64,000 nt of DNA. It comes from Symbiodinium natans. Its lineage: Eukaryota > Sar > Dinophyceae > Suessiales > Symbiodiniaceae. The translations under genes and the position numbers were made by a program. The notes beneath the pieces were generated by a model that saw nothing but the letters and a program-made list of their open reading frames with translations, was not told the origin of the DNA and did not search any database. Position 1 is the first letter of the stretch. Every line of letters starts with the position of its first letter. Below are positions 24,086 to 33,144 of this stretch, in pieces. Location: NCBI GenBank assembly GCA_905221605.1, contig CAJNDS010000401.1, positions 40,001 to 104,000 on the forward strand. Direction: 5' to 3'.

Positions 24086-24088
24086 AAT

Positions 24089-24101
24089 GGGGGGGGGGGG
24101 G
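24089..24101 (+). repeat. Poly-G run (13)
   Basis: Thirteen consecutive G followed by AATTGGGGGGG. Together with the 18-G run at 24,324-24,341 it brackets a 220-bp G-rich interval. Confidence 0.9.
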
Positions 24102-24323
24102 AATTGGGGGGGTCAGGAAGGGGTTGTTCTTGATGGGCGTGCTGCGGGGCTTGGGGAGAAAAAAACGAAAACCTGAGCATCTTTGGGGGCAGCTTTCTGG
24201 GTTCTGCCGCGCGCCTCAGGCGGCTCGGCCGGGTGGACCTGGCCAGGTCGGGCTGGGGCGCGAGGACTTCTCAAGGCGGCGCTGGGTGCATTGAGACTCC
24301 AGGGCTATGCGCATACGGACTGC

Positions 24324-24341
24324 GGGGGGGGGGGGGGGGGG
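24324..24341 (+). repeat. Poly-G run (18)
   Basis: Eighteen consecutive G, potentially G-quadruplex forming. Length may be unreliable in an assembly. Confidence 0.9.
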
Positions 24342-24445
24342 TGGCCTTATGCCCAATATCCGCCGACCCCAGCCAGAGCGGGGGCGGCGCCAGTGAAGAC
24401 GCATTGTTGTCTGCACCCCCAAGCCGCTGATGACAATGATGCTGT

Positions 24446-24479
24446 TGCGCGCGCGTGCGCGCGCGCGCACGCGCACGCA
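24446..24479. repeat. (GC)n purine-pyrimidine alternating tract
   Basis: Thirty-four bases of almost strict purine-pyrimidine alternation (GC with a few GT/AC steps), the type of sequence that can adopt Z-DNA. It lies about 30 bp before the long pyrimidine tract. Confidence 0.85.
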
Positions 24480-24508
24480 GAGGATTATATGTAGGGTTTC
24501 GGCTGTCG

Positions 24509-25094
24509 CTTCCTGTTCTTTCTTCTCTTCTGCTTCCTGTTCATTGCTTTTTCTTATTCTTTCTCTTTTTATTCCTTGTCTTCTTTTTTTCATTCTTTTT
24601 GTTCTTCTTCTTTCCCTTCTACTTCTTATTGTTTTTCTTCCTTTTCCCTTTCTTCTTGTTACTATTCTTTCTTTTCTTTTGTTCTTCTTCTTTTCCTTCT
24701 TCTTTCTTTTATTATTCTTCTGCTTCTTCTTCTTTTTTCTTTTCTTATTCTTCCTTTTCTTCTTTCTTTTCTTCTTTCTTTTCTTCTTCTTCTTCTTTCA
24801 TTCTTCTTTATTTTCTTCTTCTTCTGTTTCTTATTTCCTTATTCTTCTTATTTCTCTTCTTCTTTTTCTTCCTTTACCCTTTATTCTTGTTATTCTTCTG
24901 TCTTTTCTTTTCTTCTTTCTCTTTCTTCTGTTTGTATTCTGTCTTTTCTTTTCTTCTTCTTCTGTTTCGTCTTCTTTCTTTTCTTCTTCTGTTTCTTCTT
25001 CCTTCTCTTCTTCTTATTTCCTTATTATTTCTTTTCTTCTTATTTTATTCTTCTTCTTTCTCTTCTTCTTCTTTTTTCTTTTTCCCTTTCTTCT
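24509..25094 (+). repeat. About 590-bp polypyrimidine (TTC-rich) tract
   Basis: Plus strand is almost only T and C (mainly TTCTT/TCTTC permutations), with rare single G or A at TTG, TTA and ATT steps. No unit repeats perfectly over more than about 20 bp, so it is an aged, degenerate microsatellite. Open frames across it (runs of F, L and S) are compositional artefacts. Mirror-symmetric pyrimidine stretches of this kind can form triplex (H-) DNA. Confidence 0.9.
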
Positions 25095-25814
25095 TGATTA
25101 CGTCCCGACTCCCTGCGCCCCCTAGACCCGTAAACCCAAACCTGAGTTTCAGCTTTCAGAGGGCCAGGCCGGCCCGTGCCGCAAGGCCTGTAGATAATAT
25201 ATCCCATGCAGGTACATGGCGCCTTTCAAGGCGAGAGCCTCTGTCCTACTTCCAACGCAACTCATCCGTCTTCACCTTCTAATTAAGACAAAGATAGAAA
25301 AAAGTCCTCGGTAACATTTCTGATCGCGTTTCGGTACTTCTTCTGAACGTTCCCCGTCGATTAAGCCGCAATTCTTTCGGTTCAGGATTTGCTGTTTCCA
25401 GGTGCGAGCTTCACTTAGTCATGATGACAAGCCCGTGCTGTAGCAGCCAAGCAACTGCGAGCAGTCAGCATTGTTGAGCAAACCCTATACGATGACAGAG
25501 TATTCTACCCGAAGCCCTATCCTACTCATCCTGGCAGATGTGGCATTTCCCTCCCCTTGTACCCTGTGTCTTAGGCTGAGAACACTCAACCTTGAGTCAA
25601 CTTCACGCAGAAAACATCTTGGGAAGAGGCAACGCGCAGCAGCTCGCACGCGGAGCCTCAAAGTATGCGTTGGGCTTCTCAGACTGCGTTGGGCTCCAGG
25701 TTCGCTGAATTGGGGGCTGAAAGCTTCTTACCGCACGGAGGCAGTTTTAAGGCTCTTGAAGCCCTTGGGGCCAGCTTAGGTCTTGGGCGCAGACCCGCTG
25801 CCACAACTTCCACA

Positions 25815-26095
25815 GCCCTCAACAGTAAACTATCAACCCTAAGCCTGAAGCCTGGATTAAACCCTGAACACGAAGAGCATACTGCGATCGCATCAGCCTT
25901 GACATGATCAGTGGCACAGGTGGCGGTAGTCAGTAGTTGTAGGCAATCCTGGTGTAGGCGGGAGGCGCGTGCAAGATCTCTGACAAGTTGCCTGAGTTTG
26001 GAAGTTTCAAGTTTCAAGCTGTCCTGTGACTATACCCGAGCACGAAGAGTTTGATACTTCGCATGTTCCGGAGATTCGCCGATTGAAAGTTGGCA
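25815..26095 (-). repeat. 281-bp inverted repeat, left arm
   Basis: Reverse complement of 28,490-28,770 over exactly 281 bp with four mismatches that I could find (about 98.6%) and no net indel. The arm ends 2 bp before the stop codon of the TBC remnant. It contains a frame beginning KLETSKLRQLVRDLARAS that is open in both arms, but its conservation only reflects the high overall identity. Confidence 0.95.
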
Positions 26096-26096
26096 T

Positions 26097-26690
26097 TCAC
26101 AAGGTGCCTTGCCGGAGCTGCTGGATGATGTCGTTGGAAATGTAAAGCCAGTCGCCGTACAGGTTGTTCAGGAGCATGTCTGCTGGGACCAAGCTGTCGC
26201 AGACGGCACCGCAGACCTCGAACGCGTCTCCCACGTTCTGGACATGTAGCAAGCGCTGCTCAGACTAGCAAGAGCGGCCCGGAAAGGGGCAAAAAAACGC
26301 CTTCCTGAAGAATGCAGTAGAGAGGCCAAAAAACCAAGTCACGGCGAATGGGGAAATGTCTACGACACACTCGACAAAGTGCGCGTGAAGCTTCGGCAGA
26401 TAGTACGGAAGCAAATCCTTTGGCACTTGCATGTCTGTTTGGACCCCCGCCATATCGCTGCTGTAGTAGTTCTCCAGATTTGTGTCAGTTAATAGGCTAC
26501 TCAATATCCAAGATGTGTCTGCTTCGTCGCAGTACTTGAGAATGGCTGCCGTGCAGAGGTTCATACCCTGATGCCCAACTCAGGGATCGCAAGCGGAGAA
26601 TGCTCTTAGAACGTGCCGCAGAGGATCCATCAGTGACTCAGCACAGCCGGCGCGCGGCAGATCACTTTGAAGTCCTTCATCTCCACTCCG
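26097..26690 (-). pseudogene. TBC-domain (Rab GTPase-activating protein) gene fragment with in-frame stops
   Basis: One minus-strand frame from about 26,690 to the TGA at 26,097-26,099 carries TBC landmarks in order: SDLPRAG (the I-x-x-D-x-x-R motif with the arginine finger), LRHVLRAFSACDP, VGHQGMN (the YCQGMN glutamine-finger motif, here with Y-C reduced to H), LCTAAILKYC, ENYYSSDMAGVQTDMQV, LLPYYLPKLHAHF, DISPFAVTWFFGLS, and a distal block VGDAFEVCGAVCDSLVPAD to NDIIQQLRQ. TBC proteins bind Rab GTPases and speed GTP hydrolysis in membrane traffic. The frame is broken by TGA at 26,580-26,582 inside the DP-VG motif and TAG at 26,265-26,267. The stretch normally holding the R-V-W-D segment is missing between the last two blocks. 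An undetected intron there is possible, but the TGA inside a conserved motif argues for a pseudogene. The 281-bp inverted repeat begins 2 bp beyond its end. Confidence 0.7.
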
Positions 26691-26699
26691 CAAGAGTTG

Positions 26700-28485
26700 C
26701 GCACAGCTCGCCGAGAAGCTGGCCCACTTCCGAACGCACCTTCCTCTTCTTTTCTATGGCGCCACTGGACGCAGACCAGACCGCACAGCGCGTCTCAGGA
26801 AGAACAGGGCAGCGAGAAGGTGCCAAGGATGAAGAAGGCGCTGGTTGAACAGCAGCTGCACCTCAGAAGTATGAAAAACACTGGCCCAAAAGCTGTTGAG
26901 AGAAAAAAAACAGCCAAGAAGGCCATGATTCTACGTGCTTTGGTGTTCATGTACCCCTCTTATAACCCTGATCTACCATTTCTTCGGGTTCGGCTTGCCA
27001 TACGGATCTTGGGGACCATCAGGGCCTTCGCGGAATCTTCCCGAGCGGCCCTTAAAGCCAGTGACGTAGTGGCCTAGGACAGCACATTCACTTGGGTTTA
27101 GGGTTTAGGAGGTTCAAGGTAATTACAACCCACACTTTAAGGGCAAAAAAGTGAACACGTGGGGGAATTACAATAACCTACTCCCGCCTGTATTTAAAGC
27201 CTGATTTTCAGGTCCCAAAGCCCCCGAATATGATTCTAGTTGCCCCTATGTGTCACCCCACCTTCCAAGAACAATGAACGAAGGTTTCCATTTGCTCGAC
27301 AGCGCTCCCTTGTCGCCTGTCACGTGCACTCAATGCACGGCATGAAATTCGTCACATATTCCACAAGCTTCTGGATTTGGGTTTCAAACCTGCTCCAACC
27401 CTAATAGACTTCCGATTCCTAGATGCTCACACCTTCTATTTGAAGCTCTCTACCGGAAGGCTGACCGAAGTCCATTCAAATCCAAGTTGACTGTCACCAA
27501 TCCCCCTAGATGATCTTTGGTTCACATGCATCCTGACAACGCTCACTGAAGTTTGGTCCCCTTCTCCTGTAAAGTCTTTGACACATCGAAACCCCAATCA
27601 GAAAGACTTTCTTGTGGTTGGGCTTCCAGCCATGCGTCACCAAATCCAGCAGAAAAAAGATAATTTTGTGAGAGACCCATACGGCTTGAACAACTTGATG
27701 TTATAGGTACTGGGATCCATCACGAATGACTTGAAGGTAAATCACACTTGCGCAATGCGATCACACTCCTATGAATGAAAAGGCCTGTATGGGTCATCCT
27801 GCCAGCAGATCCCCGAAACAACTTTGCTGGGTTTTTTCTGAAAAATGTGTGTCCACGCCTACTGCCCAGACCTGAAGGCCTTCCCTCTGGACGATCCGGT
27901 GTCATGCCTCAATGTCTAGACGCCTGCATGCGACATCCGCATACTTATGGAAAGATTGATCTTGCTTCACTTGCTTAGACGCGCCATGATGAGCCGTTAC
28001 GCGCAAGAACGTGAGCCTGCTGGCCCTCATCAGGCTCAAGTTCGAGAGCTTCCCGAGTTTGAACGTTTGGAGTTCGAGAACTTGACAGGTTGAAACTTTG
28101 GAAGCATCACGCGCGTGCGCCCGGTTGTCTGCCGTCTCTCCTTCACCCTGCGTCGCCTTCGTGTAACCTCGCTTCCTTGGGTTCGAGAGCTTGCTGCGAC
28201 TGAGCGTTTCCAGTAGACTCAGGACCGCTTTGGGAGGGGAGTTTCCTGGCGGTAGGGGAGATCCCAGGTAGGGTACCTAGGGTTTAGGGCTTAGGGCGCA
28301 TCAGGGTTGTAGAAGGGCATTCCAAGGGATTCTTGGGGCTGCCCAAAGTTGCCTTTTACAGAATACTCTTAAATTCCTTCTAATTGGTGAGCCAGCCTGA
28401 ACGAACCCCTGAGCCCATTACCAGTAGCCCCTTATACTCGGGCTTGGGGTTTACAGTCTTTCTGCTGTCAAACTGTCAACCTCGT
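26700..28485. other. No supportable gene between the TBC relic and the right inverted-repeat arm
   Basis: Contains a few TTTAGGG units (about 27,100 and 28,280) and otherwise unremarkable sequence. No transposase-like frame is visible between the inverted arms, so they do not flank an obvious autonomous transposon. Confidence 0.5.
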
Positions 28486-28489
28486 GCTG

Positions 28490-28770
28490 TGCCAACTTTC
28501 AATCGGCGAATCTCCGGAAAGTGCGAAGTATCAAACTCTTCGTGCTCAGGTATAGTCACAGGACAGCTTGAAACTTGAAACTTCCAAACTCAGGCAACTT
28601 GTCAGAGATCTTGCACGCGCCTCCCGCCTACACCAGGATTGCCTACAACTACTGACTACCGCCACCTGTGCCACTGATCATGTCAAGGCTGATGCGATCG
28701 CAGTATGCTCTTCGTGTTCAGGGTTTAATCCAGACTTCAGGCTTAGGGTTGATAGTTTACTGTTGAGGGC
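28490..28770 (+). repeat. 281-bp inverted repeat, right arm
   Basis: Inverted copy of 25,815-26,095, with 2.4 kb between the arms. It continues directly into dispersed segments X and Y, which are not next to the left arm. No target-site duplication is recognised outside the arms. Confidence 0.95.
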
Positions 28771-28822
28771 TTATTGGGTAGAGTAAGGTTTAGGGCTTAG
28801 GGTGGATTTGGCAGAAAAAGTG
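28770..28822 (+). repeat. Dispersed repeat X, copy 2
   Basis: Reverse complement of 9,656-9,722, located between the right inverted-repeat arm and segment Y. Confidence 0.75.
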
Positions 28823-28826
28823 GGGG

Positions 28827-28985
28827 GGTGTTGGGGTGCAAAGGTTGGACGTTGGTTGAAAGCTTCCCAGACGCTTTTGATAGCAGGATCTCAAAGATCC
28901 CGGAAGAAGACCCTAAACTTAACCACTGAATCTCAAACCCAATAATAAGCAAGAGACCGACTGAAGCGAAAGACAGCATAGGTTT
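28827..28985 (+). repeat. Dispersed repeat Y, copy 2
   Basis: Same-orientation match to 9,418-9,575, 159 bp long. Together, arm, X and Y form a composite block (28,490-28,985) whose pieces occur separately at 25.8 kb and 9.4-9.7 kb. Confidence 0.85.
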
Positions 28986-29033
28986 AGGGGATCTTGCAAG
29001 GTGACACGGGCATCCGACCCCGGGACACATGGA

Positions 29034-29195
29034 GTTTAGGGTTTAGGGTTTGGGGTTTAGGGTCTAGTGCTTAGAGTTGTAGGGCTTTTGGCTTCGGGTT
29101 TTTGAGATTTTGGGTAGGGCTCCGGGCTTAGGGTTGAGGGTGTAGGGTTTAAGGGTTTAAGGGTTTAGGATTCAGGGTTTAGGGTGTGGGGCTTA
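29034..29195 (+). repeat. Degenerate TTTAGGG cluster
   Basis: About fifteen TTTAGGG-related units, many with changes (GGGTCTAGTGC, GGGTTTTTGAG, GGGTGTAGGG), in the same orientation. Confidence 0.75.
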
Positions 29196-29406
29196 GAATC
29201 TTAGAGCCTGCCGGGGGTCTGGGCTTCAAACACGGTGGGGGGAAGTGTAGGCGGCACGACTTTGGCGCGTAAGCCCTTATATATAAAGCTCATGATCATG
29301 CTCTCCGTACCTGGGGCTGGCCTATCGCTTGAGAGCGTCCGCCATCCTCAAGTCAACGAAACCGGACCTCAAAAATCATTTTAGAACATTTTAGGTACGC
29401 TCTGTT

Positions 29407-29433
29407 GCGCGTGCGCGTGCGCGTGCGCGTGCA

Positions 29434-29465
<32 letters not shown>

Positions 29466-29735
29466 CGGGCGCGGGCGCGGGCGCGGGGCGCGGGCGCGGG
29501 CGCGCTAAAACGCGCGTGCGCGGCGCGGGCGCAGACGCGGGCGCGCGCGCGCGCCGCGCGCGCGCGCGCACGCGCGCCCTGCGCGCGCGCACGGCGGGGG
29601 GCTGGCGGGCGGGTGGGCGGGCGGGCGGGCGGGCGGGCGTGCGTGCGTGCGTGCGTGGGTGGGTGGGCGGGTGGGTGGGTGGGTGCGTGTGTGGGTTTGT
29701 GTGTGGGTGTGTGTGTGTGTAGGGAGCTCCCAGCC
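29407..29735 (+). repeat. Graded GC-rich microsatellite, about 330 bp
   Basis: The unit changes in steps along the plus strand: GCGTGC, then GGGCGC, then GC with ACGCGC interruptions, then GGGC/GGGT, GCGT, GGGT, GTGT and (GT)n. It is continuous without unique sequence. Frames across it (runs of R, A, G, V, H, T and P) are compositional artefacts. It has Z-DNA potential in the (GC)n part and G-quadruplex potential in the GGGC/GGGT part. Confidence 0.9.
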
Positions 29736-30309
29736 TGGCTGCCGCTTTCTGAGCACTGCACTTGGTCAGGACAGTCGACAGCAGCTGGACCGTCGTTGGC
29801 GTGGAGTATGGGCTGACCTTGACGAGGCATGTGCATAGTTGTGACTTCTTCTTCTCCGGGCACAACTTGAAAGTTCGATCCCACAGCCATTGCCTTCGAG
29901 CCTTTGAATTTGTGCCCATGTCCCCGATTCCCCCAATGCCGGCTATACTTGACAGGGCCGTTTCACCCGAGGCCCCTATACCAGCATTGTTCTATATCTA
30001 CACTATTGGCCCAAACCCTATACGCTCTAAACCCTGAACTGCAAAACCCGTGCATATTTTAGCTCAACCCCACATGCAGAATGTGGAGCATAGGTACCCA
30101 TGGGTCTCGATTCGTTTGCCGAAGCAGTGGCGGCCCAACAGTGTTGAAAGTCGCTTCGGGTTTCGGGATTTTGGGCTTTAGGGCTGAGGGCAGAAGGTTC
30201 AGGGTTTAGGGTCTCGTGTCTGGAGTCTGAGGCTCGACACCAAAAAGCCCTGCGAACGAAACCCCCGACAAGTCGCAAAATATCCCTGCACTCAGAAACC
30301 CTTCGGCCC

Positions 30310-30625
30310 GAACCCCCAGCCCAAGCCCCACCTCGCGTGCATCTGTCCCGATCTCCTCCAACAGTCCAGAGAATCCTACCCTAAACCCTAGTTTCATCCC
30401 TTAGCCTCAAAAGGGGACCCCTAGTTTTCGGAAACCCCTGCGGTAGAATTGGTGTACTCCAAAAAGCTGTCCACTGGTTCTCAGATGGTATCCCGTTCCG
30501 AAAACACGAAGATGCCAATCTGGCACTGCTTTGACGTTGACGAATTGCAAGAATCGAACGGATCGCCCCCATGGAATGTGCACATACATGTGCAACAAGT
30601 ACGGTGGCACGATCGTTTGGTTAGG
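30310..30625. repeat. Diverged dispersed repeat, copy A (partner 32,815-33,140)
   Basis: Shared landmarks in order: CCCCACCTC...GCATCT; TACCCTAAACCCTA; GGACCCCTAG; TTTCGGAAACCC; GCGGTAGA; TGTACTCCAAAA; GCTGTCCACTGG; CAGATGGTATCCC; TCTGGCACT; TTTGACGT; GGATCGCC. Roughly 75-85% identical by eye with small indels. On the minus strand both copies contain an exon-like phrase, LLEEIGTDAREVG here and ALLEQQIAGDAQEVG in copy B, so the duplicated segment may include a real exon. Confidence 0.8.
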
Positions 30626-31077
30626 AAACAGCTTGCTGGGTGAGGACCCCTGCACACCCATTAACCTCCATATCGGATGAAACGTTATTGTCAATACGCT
30701 CCGCCTCCTGGCTACCTATGTGGCGTTCTGCGCAGGCGGTTGGCGTGTTAGGCACTGTGTCGGTAGGGGGAGCGGCTCCCCTTCCGAATAACATGTCAAA
30801 TCCTCTCAGCCCAACCCAGAACAGCCCGCAACAACACGGATCCAGAATGGGTCATATGGTCCTCCAGGCTGCCGGCGGCAATTGGCACGGAGGGAACAGT
30901 GGCCGCTGTGGCGCTGTCTGCCTTGTCACAGGTGAGCAGTTGGGAGGGCTCTGGGACTTTAACTTAGGCCGGCTGACCCAGCACGCCCCTTAAATTAAAA
31001 CGGATTGCCATATCTTCGCCTCGGCTTTGGTTGACAGGCATGTGGAACGTTTGGCAAGAGCTACATGGTCACAACTG

Positions 31078-31195
31078 TAGCAGCCCGTGTTTGGCGCGAG
31101 CGCAGCTGCTTGGTCAGAACAGCAGCAGCCCGTGCTTGGCGCGAGCTATTTGGTGCTGCAGCAGCCCATTTGGCGCGAGCTATTTGGTGATTTGT
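31078..31195. repeat. Short tandem repeat, three units
   Basis: CAGCAGCCCGTGTTTGGCGC, its CTTGGCGCGAGC variant and CAGCAGCCCATTTGGCGCGA recur within about 115 bp, partly with a GCTATTTGGTG tail. Confidence 0.75.
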
Positions 31196-32299
31196 TCTCA
31201 AATAGCGCGCCTCTTGGGGGAGCCATTTTGTGGGCTAGACAACAGCTTTTTGGACTCTGTGGAGGCTTTCTGGGACTTTAGGAGAAGTCTTTCGAGTTGA
31301 GTTCGTGCCCCAGTGACCGCCCCCTGACTTACCAAGAGTCGGCGGTCACTCGGGCAAGAATTCTTCTCACAAGAGAGCCCTTTCGTGAGCGTGTTTTTCG
31401 AGTTTGTCCACATCTTACGACCCAAATGCGCACGTGCCGGGCTTGCTCAGTCTCGCTTGATAAACATCCGGCAACAGGGTCCTGAGACCCTAGTGTAGAA
31501 CTTATCCACCGGCCCCCCCCAACTTTCCCTCCTTTTCTGTCAAGAAGGCTTCCTAAACCCACATGCCCCCCACTTTCAATGTACGACGACAGGAAGAGGT
31601 TTAGGGCGTCGGGTTGGGGATGTGGGCTTTGGGCTTGAGAGTTTAGGAGCTTGGGGCTTGAGAGTTTAGGAGTTTCTGCCACCCCAAACCCCCTAAAACC
31701 CCAGCCACGAGGAGGGTTGTTGGGCAAGCGACTAGGGGTTGCTTCCGCGACAGGTTCCTACTTAAATTTATAGGGCTTCGAGTCCTCGTCGTCGATGATA
31801 TCTGCCCAGGCGGGGCTCCTGAGGAATGCTGCTTTGCACTGCGAAGCAGATGGTCCGATGATATCTGTTGCAGCGGCTTGGCATTTCATGTCGCTTACTG
31901 GCTCTTTATCGGGAATTTTGGGAATTAGGTAATTATGCCGGTATCCCCCTATGTGTTCCTTTAGGGGGTAGGGCACCCATTTGGGGAGGGGATCTCAGCT
32001 TGGCAGTTCTGAGCACCGCACGTATCCACGTTGACCGTGGTTTTCACATCCACCGGCTGGCCTGCATCTGATGATTTTAGGCTTTTTTTGGCATAGGGCT
32101 TAGGGACCTAGGATTGTTTTGCATATCGGTGCACTCAGGGTTTGGGGCTTAGGGTTTAGGGCCCTTACCCGCCCTTAACCCTGCACATCCTGAGTTTCGG
32201 GTCTGCCTTCTCCACTCAAACTGAAGACAGTGCATCACCACACCCGAGCTGGGAATGCCGGCGTCCCCAAATGAAAATGGAAAATGGTAAATCTTCAGA

Positions 32300-32365
32300 A
32301 ACCCTAATCCCTAAACCCTAAACCCTAAACCCTAAACCCTAAACTTAAACCCTAAACCCTAAACC
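32300..32365 (-). repeat. CCCTAAA array
   Basis: About nine units, mostly perfect. The C-rich form is on the plus strand. Confidence 0.9.
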
Positions 32366-32814
32366 GTGTGCTTCGGGCTTCTAAGCTAAGCCGACTCACA
32401 AGCTCTCGGAGCCACTCCGACCCCTACACGTCTAAACTAGTCCAAACTCACCCGAAGCCGTGAGTCTCAAACTCAGCCGAAAGCGGCAACCCTACACCCT
32501 AAAAACCCGATTAACCCTAAACCCTCCGAGGTGGCCTTCATCACACGCAGCATCCTCGTCAAGCAGTGGCTTTGATGAAGCGGTTTAGGGTGTAGGGTTG
32601 TACTGCAAAATGCTGTCCACCATCCCATTGTGCGCAGCCTGTGTACAGAGATTGCAGGAGGGTTTGGGATTCAGGGCTTTGGTGTGTGCAGGCCGCGCCC
32701 GGCTGTGGGCATCAGATCATTTTCCTGGAAAATACCCGCAAGAAGCCTCCCTCAACCGTGGAAAGTTGTGGAGCGCAGGACTTCCGGATGCTTCCGCGCT
32801 GATAGGGTTTCGGG

Positions 32815-33140
32815 AAGCAGCCAAGGCCCCACCTCCTGCGCATCTCCTGCGATCTGCTGCTCCAAGAGCGCCATCTGCCACCGGGAAGAATCTTACCCTA
32901 AACCCTAATCCTTCGCCTAAAGAGGACCCCTAGCTTTCGGAAACCCTGCGGTAGATTTCATGTACTCCAAAACGCTGTCCACTGGCAGATGGTATCCCCG
33001 TTCCGAAGATGCAAATCTGGCACTACTTTGACGTAATGCGAAAATCGAATGGATCGCCATGGAACGGGCACATATCATACACTGCACATACGTGTGTTGT
33101 AAGTATGGTGGACCAATTGCAATCGCTTGGCTGGGGATCT
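32815..33140. repeat. Diverged dispersed repeat, copy B
   Basis: Same-orientation partner of 30,310-30,625, 2.5 kb away. See copy A for landmarks. Confidence 0.8.
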
Positions 33141-33144
33141 TACA

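Noticed and set aside
24430-25282. Long F/L/S-rich frames suggesting membrane proteins
   Set aside because: They are produced by the polypyrimidine tract in every phase; no start context or non-repetitive sequence.
25815-28770. DNA transposon with 281-bp terminal inverted repeats
   Set aside because: No transposase-like frame between the arms and no target duplication seen outside them.
29353-29919. R/A/P/H/T-rich frames of up to 188 codons
   Set aside because: Translations of the GC/GT microsatellite only.
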